Below, in pieces: positions 28,177-37,771 of a stretch of 64,000 bases of DNA. Position 1 is the first letter of the stretch; each line of letters starts with the position of its first letter. The stretch is from an uncultured Sphingomonadaceae bacterium (lineage in GTDB: Bacteria; Pseudomonadota; Alphaproteobacteria; Sphingomonadales; Sphingomonadaceae), in assembly GCA_947499255.1 (NCBI GenBank), contig CANMNF010000001.1, positions 806,001-870,000 of the forward strand, read 5' to 3'. The position numbers and the translations under genes were made by a program. The notes beneath the pieces are model-generated. The model worked only from the letters and a program-made list of their open reading frames with translations, was not told the origin of the DNA and ran no database searches.

Positions 28177-30183
28177 TCATTCTGCCGCCTCCCGCAGTTC
28201 CGCCCCATGGATCAGTTCATCCGAGCATTGCTGCATCACATCACTCGCCCGCGCGATAGGATTGGTGAGGTAGAAATCCTTGATGGGATAGCTTGCCAGC
28301 TTACCCGGTTCCGCGCTTTCCACGCTATCAGGCAGCGCGCCGTAATCCGCTAGCCCCTCTTCGCCCAAAGCCGGCACCTCCGCGATCATCGCAGCACGCA
28401 GCTCAGCGAAACTATCGAAGCCCACTGTCACCCCAAGAGCATCGGCTAAAGCGCGCAAGATTGTCCAATCTTCGCGCGCTTGACCTGGTGCAAAGACCGC
28501 TTTCTCAGACACCTGCACCCGGCCTTCTGTGTTCACATAAGTACCTGACTTTTCGGTGAAAGCGGCAGCTGGCAGAATGACATCAGCGCCATGCGCACCT
28601 TTGTCACCATGGTGGCCGATATAGACCTTCAGCGCGTCTGCGAATTTGGTGAAGTCCACTTCATCCGCGCCCAGCGCCAGCACCACTTTTGGCGATGCTG
28701 CGTGGATATCGGCCATGCCGCCTTTTTGCGCAAAGCCGAGCATCACAGCGCCCATGCGAGCGGCCGAGAAGTGCAGAACGTTAAAGCCGTTCCACCCATC
28801 CGAAATCGCGCCAACCTTATGTGCCAGCTTCAAAACCGCACCATGGCCGCCAGCAGCAAGACCGCCGCCGCCCACAATGATCGCAGGCTTTTCAGCAGCT
28901 TCGAGCGCTTCAACCACATGATCGGGCAGGTCGTTCAACGCCGCCATATCATCACCAAGGAACTCAGCCGGATAGGTCGTTTCCCATTCAGGGCCGACCA
29001 CAAATACTTTTGCTCCGCGCTTCACAGCCTTGCGAATACGCACATTCACCAGCGCCGCTTCCCAGCGCACATGACTACCCACGATAAGCACCGCGTCCGC
29101 TTCCTCAATCCCGGCGAAGGTAGAGTTGAAATTGATCGCGGCAAGGTTTGAGCAGTCATAGGACATGCCCGTCTGACGGCTTTCAATCAGATCCGATCCG
29201 CTCGCCTTGAGTAAAGCCTTGGCGGCAAACATCGTCTCACAATCGACCATATCGCCAGCAATTGCGGCAATGCTCGCGCCCGGTTTGGCCTTGGCGATTA
29301 CTTTAAAGGCATCGTCCCAGCTCGCTTCGGTCAACTTTCCACGTTTCCGCAAGAAAACCTTGTCGAGCCGGCGCTTGGTCAGGCCATCGACCTGATAGCG
29401 CGCCTTGTCCGAAATCCACTCTTCATTCACATCGTCATTGATGCGCGGCAGCACGCGCATAACTTCGCGGCCCCGGCTATCAATACGGATATTTGCACCC
29501 ACCGCATCGGACACATCAATGCCAAGCGTCTTTTTCAGCTCCCAAGGCCGCGCCTCGAAGGCATAGGGCCGCGAAGTGAGTGCGCCAACGGGGCACAAAT
29601 CGATCACATTGGCAGAAAGCTCATGCTCAGCCGCCTGCTCCAGATAGGTCGTGATCTGCATATCTTCGCCGCGATAAAGCGCGCCGATTTCATCCAGGCC
29701 TGCAATTTCCTCGGAAAAGCGGACGCAACGTGTGCAATGAATACAACGGGTCATCACCGTTTTGATCAACGGCCCCATATGCTTCTCAGTCACGGCGCGT
29801 TTGTTCTCATGATAGCGCGAGCCGCCGCGGCCATAAGCCATCGCCTGATCCTGAAGATCGCATTCGCCGCCCTGATCGCAAATCGGGCAATCGAGCGGGT
29901 GGTTGATGAGGAGAAATTCCATCACCCCTTCGCGCGCCTTTTTGACCATCGGCGTATCGGTGCGGATGTCCTGACCCTCGGCAGCGGGAAGCGCACAAGA
30001 GGCCTGCGGCTTGGGCGGGCCGGGCTTCACTTCGACCAGACACATGCGGCAGTTTCCCGCGATGGACAGCCGTTCGTGATAGCAGAAACGCGGAATTTCC
30101 TTTCCCGCAAGCTCACACGCCTGCAGGACGGTTGCGCCTGCCGGGACTTCGATTTCGTGGCCATCTACGGTGAGTTTAGGCAT
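28177..30183 (-). CDS. nuoG: NADH-quinone oxidoreductase subunit G
   Basis: The largest peripheral subunit of complex I, 668 residues, carrying iron-sulfur clusters. An N-terminal 2Fe-2S ferredoxin domain has CYHERLSIAGNCRMC at about 34-48. His94 and Cys98/101/107 in HPLDCPICDQGGEC are the ligands of the next cluster, and CIHCTRC (about 147) with DLCPVGAL (about 196) bind a 4Fe-4S cluster. The rest is a molybdopterin-oxidoreductase-like domain without cofactor function. Size is that of the short alphaproteobacterial/mitochondrial type. It begins 42 bases after nuoF. Confidence 0.97.
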   Translation of the reverse strand: MPKLTVDGHEIEVPAGATVLQACELAGKEIPRFCYHERLSIAGNCRMCLVEVKPGPPKPQASCALPAAEGQDIRTDTPMVKKAREGVMEFLLINHPLDCPICDQGGECDLQDQAMAYGRGGSRYHENKRAVTEKHMGPLIKTVMTRCIHCTRCVRFSEEIAGLDEIGALYRGEDMQITTYLEQAAEHELSANVIDLCPVGALTSRPYAFEARPWELKKTLGIDVSDAVGANIRIDSRGREVMRVLPRINDDVNEEWISDKARYQVDGLTKRRLDKVFLRKRGKLTEASWDDAFKVIAKAKPGASIAAIAGDMVDCETMFAAKALLKASGSDLIESRQTGMSYDCSNLAAINFNSTFAGIEEADAVLIVGSHVRWEAALVNVRIRKAVKRGAKVFVVGPEWETTYPAEFLGDDMAALNDLPDHVVEALEAAEKPAIIVGGGGLAAGGHGAVLKLAHKVGAISDGWNGFNVLHFSAARMGAVMLGFAQKGGMADIHAASPKVVLALGADEVDFTKFADALKVYIGHHGDKGAHGADVILPAAAFTEKSGTYVNTEGRVQVSEKAVFAPGQAREDWTILRALADALGVTVGFDSFAELRAAMIAEVPALGEEGLADYGALPDSVESAEPGKLASYPIKDFYLTNPIARASDVMQQCSDELIHGAELREAAE

Positions 30184-30225
30184 TCTGGGTGCTCTCTTGG
30201 TTCGCTGATCTTCCCACGATTTTGA

Positions 30226-31530
30226 TCACTCCGCCGCCTCCCGCATCGCCGCACTTGCCACGCCATCACGCTCCGCAATGCGTCGTTCCAGCTCGGGCCG
30301 GAAGTGTTTGAGCAATCCTTGAATGGGCCACGCTGCGGCATCACCCAGAGCGCAAATCGTGTGGCCTTCAACCTGCTTGGTCACTTCATACAGCATATCA
30401 ATTTCTGCGCTGGAGCTTTCGCCTTCGCGCAGCCGCTCCATCACGCGCCACATCCAGCCTGTGCCTTCGCGGCAAGGCGTGCATTGGCCGCAGCTTTCAT
30501 GCTTGTAGAAATAGCTCAGCCGGGCAATCGCGCGGACGATATCGGTGGATTTGTCCATCACGATCACAGCCGCAGTACCAAGGCCCGAACCCAGCTCTTT
30601 CAAGCCGTCAAAGTCCATGGGCGCGTCCATAATCTCAGCAGCAGGCACCAAAGGCACCGAAGAACCGCCGGGAATAACCGCCAGCAGATTGTCCCACCCG
30701 CCTCGAATGCCGCCAGCGTGCTTTTCAATCAATTCGCGGAAAGGAATGCTCATCGCTTCTTCAACCACGCAGGGTTTTTCGATATGGCCGCTGATCTGAA
30801 AGAGCTTGGTACCCTTATTCCCCTCGCGGCCAAAGCTGGAGAACCACTCCGCACCGCGCCGCAAGATGGTGGGCACAACGGCAATGCTTTCAACATTGTT
30901 TACGGTGGTCGGACAGCCATATAGCCCCGCACCTGCCGGGAATGGCGGCTTAAGACGCGGCTGACCTTTTTTGCCTTCAAGGCTTTCGATCATCGCGGTT
31001 TCTTCACCGCAAATATATGCGCCGGCACCGCGATGCATGAAGACATCGAAATCATAGCCGGAACCACAGGCATTTTTTCCGATATAGCCCGCTTCGTAAG
31101 CTTCATCGATAGCCGCCTGCAGCGTTTCAGCTTCGCGGATATATTCGCCGCGAATATAGATATACGCAGCCCGCGCGCGCATCGCATATCCAGCGACCAG
31201 CGCCCCTTCGATCAGCTTGTGCGGATCGTGGCGAATAATCTCGCGATCCTTGCACGAACCCGGCTCAGATTCGTCGGCATTGATCACCAAGAAACTGGGC
31301 CGGCCGTCTTTGCTTTCCTTAGGCATGAAAGACCATTTCATACCTGTTGGGAAGCCTGCCCCGCCCCGGCCACGCAGACCAGACGCTTTGACGACTTCGA
31401 TAATGTCATCCTGCGATTTGGCGATCAGATCCTTGGTATTGTCCCAATCGCCGCGCGATTGCGCAGCTTTCAGGCCCCAGTCCTGAAAACCATAAAGATT
31501 GGTGAAGATGCGGTCCTTATCAGCGAGCAT
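30226..31530 (-). CDS. nuoF: NADH-quinone oxidoreductase subunit F
   Basis: The NADH- and FMN-binding subunit of complex I. ATG 31530 ([14 protein letters not shown]) is chosen: 434 residues, GGGGGAG upstream, and the ATG shares a base with the stop of a 47-codon gene. Motifs: [13 protein letters not shown] near 54 for [19 protein letters not shown] near 167, and the N3 4Fe-4S cluster ligands in SCGQCTPCR near 343 plus the TICALGD Cys near 388. Longer in-frame extension upstream is not needed. Confidence 0.97.
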   Translation of the reverse strand: MLADKDRIFTNLYGFQDWGLKAAQSRGDWDNTKDLIAKSQDDIIEVVKASGLRGRGGAGFPTGMKWSFMPKESKDGRPSFLVINADESEPGSCKDREIIRHDPHKLIEGALVAGYAMRARAAYIYIRGEYIREAETLQAAIDEAYEAGYIGKNACGSGYDFDVFMHRGAGAYICGEETAMIESLEGKKGQPRLKPPFPAGAGLYGCPTTVNNVESIAVVPTILRRGAEWFSSFGREGNKGTKLFQISGHIEKPCVVEEAMSIPFRELIEKHAGGIRGGWDNLLAVIPGGSSVPLVPAAEIMDAPMDFDGLKELGSGLGTAAVIVMDKSTDIVRAIARLSYFYKHESCGQCTPCREGTGWMWRVMERLREGESSSAEIDMLYEVTKQVEGHTICALGDAAAWPIQGLLKHFRPELERRIAERDGVASAAMREAAE

Positions 31531-31673
31531 CACGCAGCTCCCCCAGAAACATAAAAGGCTGCAGCAGCGCAAATCACAAGTAGCGCAATCGTTTTCACGA
31601 TGCCTTTCAGTACCTTCCAGGCGATCACCACCAACACGATAGCGATGATGATCGAGATGATTGAGCTATCCAT
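31530..31673 (-). CDS. 47-residue two-helix membrane protein between nuoE and nuoF
   Basis: A very short reading frame, ATG 31673 to TGA 31530. Its ATG shares a base with the nuoE stop (TGATG) and its stop shares a base with the nuoF start (TGATG), the same coupling used between true nuo genes. The product begins [10 protein letters not shown] and has two hydrophobic segments, about 4-19 and 25-42, joined by a short basic turn (WKVLKGIVK). No function is known to me. The perfect coupling on both sides and the membrane-protein composition argue that it is real. An ATG 6 bases upstream is an alternative. Confidence 0.7.
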   Translation of the reverse strand: MDSSIISIIIAIVLVVIAWKVLKGIVKTIALLVICAAAAFYVSGGAA

Positions 31674-32341
31674 CACCATTCACTCCGATAATCATGATTG
31701 GCATCGACCATCTCTTTAAGCGTCGATGGGCCACCGGCAGGTTCTGACGTCTTGCGGCCCGGCTCCTGCGTGCCTGTCTTGGGACTTTCACCCGCGGCCA
31801 GCGCGTCGAGAACAGCATTAAGGCGTTCTGGCGTCAGGTCTTCATAATTATCATCATTGATCTGGACCATTGGCGCGGTGGCGCAATTGCCCATGCATTC
31901 AACTTCGGTGAGCGTCCAAAAGCCATCTTCGGAGACCTTGCCCTTTTCCATCCCGCGGCTTTTGCAAGCAGAAATGATATCGTCCGACCCGCGCAACATG
32001 CAAGGCGTTGTGCCGCACACCTGCACATGGAATTTGCCAACTGGAACAAGGTTATACATGAAATAGAAGGTCGCAACCTCAACCACGCGGATCACCGGCA
32101 TATCGAGATATTTGGCGACATATTCCATCACCGGCAGCGGCAGCCACCCTTGCGTATCGGTTTCTGCCCCAACCTGACGCTGCGCCAAATCAAGCAGCGG
32201 CATCACCGCTGATTTCTGACGGCCTTCGGGATATTTGGCGATATGATAATCGGCCTTCGCCTTGTTATCAGACGTGAAGGCGAACGCGCCCCAACGCTCA
32301 CGAAGCTCAGGTGTATCGGTGGCAAGGTGGCGATCAGCCAT
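31673..32341 (-). CDS. nuoE: NADH-quinone oxidoreductase subunit E
   Basis: The thioredoxin-like 24-kDa subunit with the N1a 2Fe-2S cluster. Ligand pairs are visible in CGTTPCMLRG (about 105-110) and CMGNCATAP (about 146-150). The upstream helical part contains LLDLAQRQVG and MPVIRVVEVATFYFMYN, standard for the family. At 222 residues it has a Pro/Gly/Thr-rich tail of about 40 residues after the conserved domain (KTGTQEPGRKTSEPAGG). Its ATG shares a base with the stop of the coiled-coil gene upstream. Confidence 0.96.
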   Translation of the reverse strand: MADRHLATDTPELRERWGAFAFTSDNKAKADYHIAKYPEGRQKSAVMPLLDLAQRQVGAETDTQGWLPLPVMEYVAKYLDMPVIRVVEVATFYFMYNLVPVGKFHVQVCGTTPCMLRGSDDIISACKSRGMEKGKVSEDGFWTLTEVECMGNCATAPMVQINDDNYEDLTPERLNAVLDALAAGESPKTGTQEPGRKTSEPAGGPSTLKEMVDANHDYRSEW

Positions 32342-32571
32342 TAGTCATGATCCAATAGATCGAGCCTGCGCTCGACGCGTTTGAGACGTTCATCGATCCG
32401 GTCAAGCCGGTTGTTGTTGCCCGAAACCTGAATAAACAGTCCGGCCATATGCTCATCAAGGGCACTTACGCGCGTCTTGACCTCAGACACATCGCCGCGG
32501 ATTTCGGCAACATCGGTTTGCAGGCGCTTCAGCACCTCAAGAATAAGCTCGTTCGAAACGGGTTCAGCCAT
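32341..32571 (-). CDS. Small coiled-coil protein inside nuo
   Basis: A 76-residue hydrophilic protein with heptad-like spacing through most of its length (LKRLQTDVAEIRGDVSEVK, NNNRLDRIDERLKRVERRL). This pattern is common in small alphaproteobacterial proteins that oligomerise; I assign no function. Its stop shares a base with the nuoE ATG (TAATG) and its start overlaps the previous small membrane-protein gene by 8 bases, so it is translated as part of the nuo operon. Confidence 0.7.
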   Translation of the reverse strand: MAEPVSNELILEVLKRLQTDVAEIRGDVSEVKTRVSALDEHMAGLFIQVSGNNNRLDRIDERLKRVERRLDLLDHD

Positions 32572-32746
32572 TGGTCAATCTCGTTTGCAAATAACGTCCG
32601 ACATACAGGCCGATAACAGCGGCAAAGGCGGTGGAAAGCACTTCCTTAAGGCTCGCCGCGCCGTGGAATGCAACGAGATAGGCCGCAACGACGGAGGCGA
32701 AAGCCGCAAAGGCTGCGATAAAGATGAAGAGTTCGCGGAGGATCAT
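32564..32746 (-). CDS. Small membrane protein inside nuo
   Basis: From ATG 32746 (MILRELFIF) the protein has 60 residues and two hydrophobic segments, about 6-25 and 35-49, with a basic C-terminus (GRYLQTRLTNG). A TTG 24 bases upstream is a weaker alternative start. It overlaps the coiled-coil gene by 8 bases and lies 54 bases after the preceding membrane-protein gene. I do not recognise a family. A membrane protein paired with a short coiled-coil protein suggests they may work together; that is speculative. Confidence 0.6.
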   Translation of the reverse strand: MILRELFIFIAAFAAFASVVAAYLVAFHGAASLKEVLSTAFAAVIGLYVGRYLQTRLTNG

Positions 32747-32800
32747 TGGGTGATTCTCTGAGTAACCCAAAGAGTTATGACTTCAAGAAGCACACAGCTT

Positions 32801-33103
32801 TTAATCATTGAGCCTGCCTTTGCGAAGAAGAACCCAAGACCAACTTACTGATGCAACCAAAAACCCGGACGCCTCTGCATTGCCAACAGGTGTGTCGAAG
32901 GCTCCAAGCAACCACGAGAAGATCAAGCCGCCAACAAGGAGGCCACTTGTGAACACTGCTGCCTCGCGCCCGCTAAAGTAGGAGATAGCAAAAATATAAA
33001 AAACGAAGCCCAGAAAGAAGCAAAACATCAGCGTCATGAAAAATGCAAACCCTTGCGGATGCATCATATCTTGGGTCGCATTGGAGATCGTTCCGAGCCT
33101 CAC
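32801..33103 (-). CDS. Membrane protein of unknown function after nuoD
   Basis: A 100-residue protein starting at GTG 33103, which overlaps the nuoD stop (GTGA). It has three hydrophobic stretches: about 20-41 (very Phe-rich), 49-68 and 79-93. The C-terminus LLRKGRLND is basic and short. An internal ATG pair at residues 13-14 could be the real start. No family is recognised. It is the first of three small genes that separate nuoD from nuoE. Confidence 0.6.
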   Translation of the reverse strand: MRLGTISNATQDMMHPQGFAFFMTLMFCFFLGFVFYIFAISYFSGREAAVFTSGLLVGGLIFSWLLGAFDTPVGNAEASGFLVASVSWSWVLLRKGRLND

Positions 33104-34317
33104 CGATCACACTCCCCGAACACCACATCAATCGCGCCCAGAATAGCTGTTGCATCGGCCAGCTGGTGGCCTTTGCACATCATATCCATGGCTTGCAGGT
33201 GCGAGAAGGCGGTGGGGCGGATTTTGCAGCGATAGGGTTTGTTTGACCCATCGGAAACCAAATAGACGCCGAATTCGCCCTTGGGGCTTTCGGTTGCCAC
33301 ATAGACCGCGCCCGCAGGCACATGGAAGCCTTCGGTATAGAGCTTGAAGTGGTGGATCAGCGCTTCCATCGATTGCTTCATCTCGGCGCGCTTGGGCGGG
33401 GAGACTTTCTTGTCGTCAGACGCAATCGGGCCTTCGGGCATTTCGGCAAGGCATTGTTTGATGATGCGCGCGGATTGCTTCACTTCCTCAACGCGGATCA
33501 TGAAACGGTCATAGCAATCGGAATTGGTGCCGACCGGGATTTCAAAGTCCATCCGATCATACACATCATAAGGCTGCGATTTGCGCAAATCCCAAGGAAT
33601 GCCAGCGGCACGGATCAGCGGTCCGGAAAAACCCCATTTGACCGCATCGTCTTTGGAGACAATCGCGATATCAACATTGCGCTGTTTAAATATGCGGTTG
33701 TCGATCACCAGGCTCATCGCATCGCCGAACAATTCGGGAAGGCGGTTGTCGACCCAATCGCCAATGTCGGTCAGCAATTTCAGCGGCACATCTTGATGCA
33801 CGCCTCCGGGGCGGAACCATGCGCTGTGCATCCGCGCGCCAGAGGCTCGTTCAAAGAAGTTGAGGCAATCTTCGCGCAGTTCAAACACCCAAAGGTTGGG
33901 CGTCATCGCGCCCACATCCATCACATGCGCACCGATATTGAGCATGTGATTGCAGATGCGCGTTAGCTCAGCAAACAAGACCCGCAGATATTGCGCCCGT
34001 TCAGGCACCTCGACATTGAGCAGCTTCTCAATCGCGAGAACATAGGAATATTCCTGCGCCAGCGGCGAGCAATAATCGAGCCGGTCGAAATACGGCAGCG
34101 CCTGCAAATAGGTCTTATATTCGATCAGCTTCTCGGTGCCGCGATGCAGCAGGCCGACATGCGGATCGATCCGTTCCACAATCTCGCCGTCCAGCTCCAT
34201 AACCATGCGCAAAACCCCGTGCGCGGCAGGGTGCTGTGGGCCGAAATTCAGCGTGTAGTTGGAAATTTCGCCGTCACCTTTGGTGGTGGGCGATTGTTCT
34301 AGCTGGAGGCCGCTCAT
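33100..34317 (-). CDS. nuoD: NADH-quinone oxidoreductase subunit D
   Basis: The 49-kDa subunit that lines the quinone pocket with NuoB. The 405 residues begin with a short leader, then [23 protein letters not shown] with the His residues of the quinone site near 30-38, [14 protein letters not shown] near 60 and the C-terminal DPVFGECDR-like end ([10 protein letters not shown]). It is a separate protein, not fused to NuoC. Its ATG overlaps the nuoC stop by 4 bases. Confidence 0.97.
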   Translation of the reverse strand: MSGLQLEQSPTTKGDGEISNYTLNFGPQHPAAHGVLRMVMELDGEIVERIDPHVGLLHRGTEKLIEYKTYLQALPYFDRLDYCSPLAQEYSYVLAIEKLLNVEVPERAQYLRVLFAELTRICNHMLNIGAHVMDVGAMTPNLWVFELREDCLNFFERASGARMHSAWFRPGGVHQDVPLKLLTDIGDWVDNRLPELFGDAMSLVIDNRIFKQRNVDIAIVSKDDAVKWGFSGPLIRAAGIPWDLRKSQPYDVYDRMDFEIPVGTNSDCYDRFMIRVEEVKQSARIIKQCLAEMPEGPIASDDKKVSPPKRAEMKQSMEALIHHFKLYTEGFHVPAGAVYVATESPKGEFGVYLVSDGSNKPYRCKIRPTAFSHLQAMDMMCKGHQLADATAILGAIDVVFGECDR

Positions 34318-35069
34318 GATTTGTCCTCCTTCTTATTGACCATGGCAGGCGGATCGGCAGGCGTGCCTTTCGCAGCCTTTTCCTCAGCCTTTTTGCCTGC
34401 GCCTGTATCCTTGGCGTTTTCGGTCACTTTGGGCTTGTCCACCTGTGGCGGCTGCTCGGCTTTTTCATCGCCGGGCAGCACGTAATTTGAACCTTCCCAC
34501 GGGCTTTCAAAATCGAATGTGCGGAAATCCTGTGCCAGTTCAACAGGCTCATAAACGACGCGCTTTTCCTCTTCGGAATAACGCAGTTCAGTATAGCCTG
34601 TGAGCGGGAAATCCTTGCGGAAAGGATGCCCTTCAAAGCCGTAATCGGTGAGGATGCGCCTGAGATCGGTATTGCCGTCAAACAACACGCCATACATGTC
34701 GAAAATTTCGCGTTCGAGCCAGCCGGCGACGGGCCACAATGTGGTGACGGTGGGAACAGGCGTTGCTTCATCAGTGCTGAGTTTGACCATCACACGGTGG
34801 TTCTTGGTCAGCGAGAGCAGCATGTAAACGCATTCAAACCGCTCAGAGCGATCGGGATAATCAACGCCAGCGATTTCCATCAACTGCTGATAATCATGCT
34901 CATCGCGCAGCAGCCGCAGAACATCTTCGATGCTGTCACGCTTAACCGTGAACAGCAGCTCACCATGCGTTTCTTCGGCGCAAATCAAGTGATCGCCAAG
35001 CGCTTTGCTCAGCGTATCGAGCGCGCCTTCGTTTGAGGCGTATTTGGGGGCGGAGTGAAGAACGGTCAT
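34314..35069 (-). CDS. nuoC: NADH-quinone oxidoreductase subunit C
   Basis: The 30-kDa peripheral subunit of complex I. The conserved domain covers about 30-195: [41 protein letters not shown] and [25 protein letters not shown]. After it comes a tail of about 50 residues rich in Lys, Ala, Glu and Pro ([13 protein letters not shown]) that is not part of the core family and makes this protein 251 residues long. The ATG at 35069 shares a base with the nuoB stop (TAATG). Confidence 0.96.
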   Translation of the reverse strand: MTVLHSAPKYASNEGALDTLSKALGDHLICAEETHGELLFTVKRDSIEDVLRLLRDEHDYQQLMEIAGVDYPDRSERFECVYMLLSLTKNHRVMVKLSTDEATPVPTVTTLWPVAGWLEREIFDMYGVLFDGNTDLRRILTDYGFEGHPFRKDFPLTGYTELRYSEEEKRVVYEPVELAQDFRTFDFESPWEGSNYVLPGDEKAEQPPQVDKPKVTENAKDTGAGKKAEEKAAKGTPADPPAMVNKKEDKS

Positions 35070-35644
35070 TAGCGTTCAATAGTCCCTTCGCGGCGGATTT
35101 TGCGTTGCAATTGCATCACGCCGTAAAGCAGCGCTTCGGCAGTTGGAGGGCAGCCCGGGATGTAAATATCAACCGGCACAATCCTGTCACAGCCGCGCAC
35201 CACTGAATAGCTGTAATGATAATAGCCGCCGCCATTCGCGCAGGACCCCATGCTGATCACATATTTGGGATCAGACATCTGGTCATAAACCTTGCGCAAA
35301 GCAGGCGCCATTTTGTTGCACAGCGTGCCCGCCACAATCATCACATCCGATTGCCGCGGAGATGCGCGCGGGGTGACGCCGAAACGCTCCATATCATAGC
35401 GCGGCATATTCACATGGATCATCTCAACCGCGCAGCAGGCAAGGCCGAAAGTCATCCACCAAAGTGAGCCTGTGCGCGCCCATTGGAACAGATCTTCTGT
35501 GGTAGTGACGAGGAAGCCTTTGTCATTCACTTCGGATTGGAGCGATTTGTAAAAGTCTTCGTCCGGTTGACGCACTTCACCACCCTGCGCGGCAGGAGGC
35601 ATGTTTGCCAAAGGGGCATTGGGGGGTGTGATCGTATTGCTCAT
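35069..35644 (-). CDS. nuoB: NADH-quinone oxidoreductase subunit B
   Basis: The PSST subunit carrying cluster N2, which reduces quinone. ATG 35644 (MSNTITPPN) is preferred because it overlaps the nuoA stop (ATGA) and gives 191 residues; the in-frame start at 35671 is inside nuoA. N2 ligands are seen in GLACCAVEM (tandem Cys, about 70), [10 protein letters not shown] (about 135) and PGCPP (about 165). The N-terminal 40 residues are a variable Pro-rich leader. Confidence 0.97.
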   Translation of the reverse strand: MSNTITPPNAPLANMPPAAQGGEVRQPDEDFYKSLQSEVNDKGFLVTTTEDLFQWARTGSLWWMTFGLACCAVEMIHVNMPRYDMERFGVTPRASPRQSDVMIVAGTLCNKMAPALRKVYDQMSDPKYVISMGSCANGGGYYHYSYSVVRGCDRIVPVDIYIPGCPPTAEALLYGVMQLQRKIRREGTIER

Positions 35645-36015
35645 TCCCAGTCCAGAGCTCCCTTCTTCCATTCATAAGCAAGGCCAATGGCTAGGATGGT
35701 GAGGAAAACCATCATCCCTAACCAACCGGTGACGCCGGTATCATCGAGTGTCACCGCCCAAGGAAACAGGAAAGCTGCTTCAAGATCGAAAATGATGAAG
35801 CTGATCGCGACCAAATAAAAGCGCACATCAAATTGGCTTCGCGGGCTTTCAAACGCGGGGAAGCCGCATTCATATTCCGACAGCTTTTCAGCATCAGGAT
35901 TATGCGTGCCTGTAAGGCGGGACACGCCCATCGGCAGAAATACAAATGCTACCGAGAGCGCCAATGCGATCGCGAGGAACAGCATTATGGGCAAATATTG
36001 CGACAGATCGAACAA
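35641..36015 (-). CDS. nuoA: NADH-quinone oxidoreductase subunit A
   Basis: First gene of the nuo operon. The 124-residue subunit has three membrane helices and the conserved loop [43 protein letters not shown] (about 43-86) with the redox-sensitive Cys. It sits at the boundary between membrane and peripheral arms of complex I. The promoter should lie in the roughly 500-base region upstream. Confidence 0.97.
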   Translation of the reverse strand: MFDLSQYLPIMLFLAIALALSVAFVFLPMGVSRLTGTHNPDAEKLSEYECGFPAFESPRSQFDVRFYLVAISFIIFDLEAAFLFPWAVTLDDTGVTGWLGMMVFLTILAIGLAYEWKKGALDWE

Positions 36016-36509
36016 AGCAGACTCGCTTTACAAGCGTTGAATCAGCGCCGCGTCTAGGCAAAGCCAAAGCCTGTTGCAAGGCAATGAACCGTACCATTTG
36101 CCGCATGTGCGAAAAAGTTCTCCGAAAAAGAGACCGTCCCGACAACGGCTAAGACCCCGACTGCTTCTGCGATAGCCCAGCTTGAGGGCGGGTTGCAAGC
36201 TGATGAGAAGGCCTGATCACGGAAATTGAGGGCACGGGATTGGCACACCAGCGGTACAGGCGGACTTTACAATCGGTCTAAAGAGAATTTGGGCCGATTT
36301 GCGCATCACCTGATCGCCAACCCACCAACCTTCCCACACCCGCAATCTCCAACACCGGTTGAAAACGCAGGGTTTATCGCCACCATTATCACTAGTGCTG
36401 CGACCCAAAAGCGGCCATGTTTGCCAACGCTTACAAGCGCGCGTACAGAGCACGGCGATTTTGGCGAATATAAAAACCCGAAGAACGAACCAACAGGAAT
36501 TGTCACCAT
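36016..36509. other. Divergent intergenic region between nuoA and the thiolase gene
   Basis: About 490 bases without a convincing gene. Short frames in both directions lack good start contexts and recognisable products. The region should hold the nuo promoter (minus strand) and the thiolase promoter (plus strand), but I could not place either with confidence. No tRNA, large repeat or clear hairpin was seen. Confidence 0.5.
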
Positions 36510-37706
36510 ATGGCTACTTTTAGCGAATCTGATCCCGTCGTCATACTCTCTTACGCACGCACACCAATGGGCGGCATGATGGGCGCCCTTGCTGGCGCAG
36601 AAGCCACTGATCTTGGCGCCACCGCGATCAAAGCCGCGGTTGAACGCGCCGGTGTTGAAGGTGAGAATGTCGAGCGTGTTTACATGGGCTGTGTGCTGCC
36701 CGCAGGATTGGGACAAGCTCCTGCTCGTCAGGCCGCTTTGAAAGCTGGCTTGCCCAAATCGGCCGAGGCAACCACCGTCAACAAGGTTTGCGGCAGCGGT
36801 ATGCAAACCGTCATCATGGGCGCAGAAGCCCTCGCCTCTGGCACAGTGGATGCCGTGGTGGCTGGCGGCATGGAAAGCATGACCAACGCGCCATATGTCC
36901 TGAAGAAAATGCGCAGCGGTGCGCGTTTTGGCCATGATACCGTCTATGATCACATGGCTCTTGACGGCCTTGAAGATGCCTATGCCAAAGGCACAGCGAT
37001 GGGTGTTTACGCACAGGAGATGGCTGACAAATATCAGCTAACGCGCGAAGACATGGACGCATACTCTATCGAATCGCTTGCCCGCGCGAATAAAGCGATT
37101 GAAAGCGGCGCATTCACCGATGAAGTCGTGCCGGTTACGATCACAGGCCGCCGCGGCGATGTCACCGTTGAAACTGATGAAGCGCCCGGCAAAGGCCGTC
37201 CGGACAAGATCCCGGCTCTGCGCCCTGCCTTCGCCAAAGAAGGTACCATTACAGCTGCAACCTCATCATCAATCTCTGACGGCGCAGCTGCGGTTGTTCT
37301 GACACGGCAAAGCGTTGCCGATGCCAAAGGGCAAAAGCCAGTTGCCAAGATTGTATCAATGGCAGCTCATGCGCATGAACCCGCAGCCTTCACCACCGCG
37401 CCAGTTGGTGCGATCCAGAAGGTGCTAGACAAGGCCGGTTGGTCAGTTGACGATGTGGATTTGTGGGAAGTGAACGAAGCTTTCGCATGTGTTGCCATGT
37501 TCGCCATGCGCGACATCGGCATCACGCATGACAAGATTAACGTAAATGGCGGCGGCACAGCGCTTGGTCATCCGATCGGCGCCAGCGGCACACGTATCCT
37601 GGTCACGCTGATCGCTGCCCTTAAAGCAGCGGGCAAAACCAAAGGCGTTGCAGCCTTGTGCATCGGTGGCGGTGAAGGCACCGCAATCGCTGTTGAACTG
37701 GTCTGA
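36510..37706 (+). CDS. Acetyl-CoA C-acetyltransferase (thiolase)
   Basis: A biosynthetic-type thiolase of 398 residues that condenses two acetyl-CoA to acetoacetyl-CoA, or works in the reverse direction. Catalytic residues are present: Cys94 in VNKVCGSGMQ, His354 in LGHPIGASG, and Cys384 in CIGGGEG; the NEAFA motif lies near 325. It could feed ketone-body, polyhydroxyalkanoate or amino-acid breakdown pathways; no partner gene such as phaB lies beside it. A clear terminator follows the stop, so it is probably transcribed alone. Confidence 0.92.
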   Translation: MATFSESDPVVILSYARTPMGGMMGALAGAEATDLGATAIKAAVERAGVEGENVERVYMGCVLPAGLGQAPARQAALKAGLPKSAEATTVNKVCGSGMQTVIMGAEALASGTVDAVVAGGMESMTNAPYVLKKMRSGARFGHDTVYDHMALDGLEDAYAKGTAMGVYAQEMADKYQLTREDMDAYSIESLARANKAIESGAFTDEVVPVTITGRRGDVTVETDEAPGKGRPDKIPALRPAFAKEGTITAATSSSISDGAAAVVLTRQSVADAKGQKPVAKIVSMAAHAHEPAAFTTAPVGAIQKVLDKAGWSVDDVDLWEVNEAFACVAMFAMRDIGITHDKINVNGGGTALGHPIGASGTRILVTLIAALKAAGKTKGVAALCIGGGEGTAIAVELV

Positions 37707-37729
37707 TCCAGCGCGCTACGAAATAATGA

Positions 37730-37755
37730 GGGCGGCTCTTCGGGGCCGCCCTTTT
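37730..37755 (+). terminator. Rho-independent terminator of the thiolase gene
   Basis: GGGCGGC (37730-37736) and GCCGCCC (37745-37751) form a 7-bp GC stem with an 8-base loop containing TTCG, followed directly by TTTT. It lies 24 bases after the thiolase stop and also faces the end of the convergent SH3-like gene. Confidence 0.88.
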
Positions 37756-37771
37756 CGTATCAGCTACCCAA

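Noticed and set aside
36054-36248. Short minus-strand frame in the nuoA-thiolase gap
   Set aside because: No ribosome-binding site, no recognisable product, and no coupling with nuoA; insufficient support for a gene.
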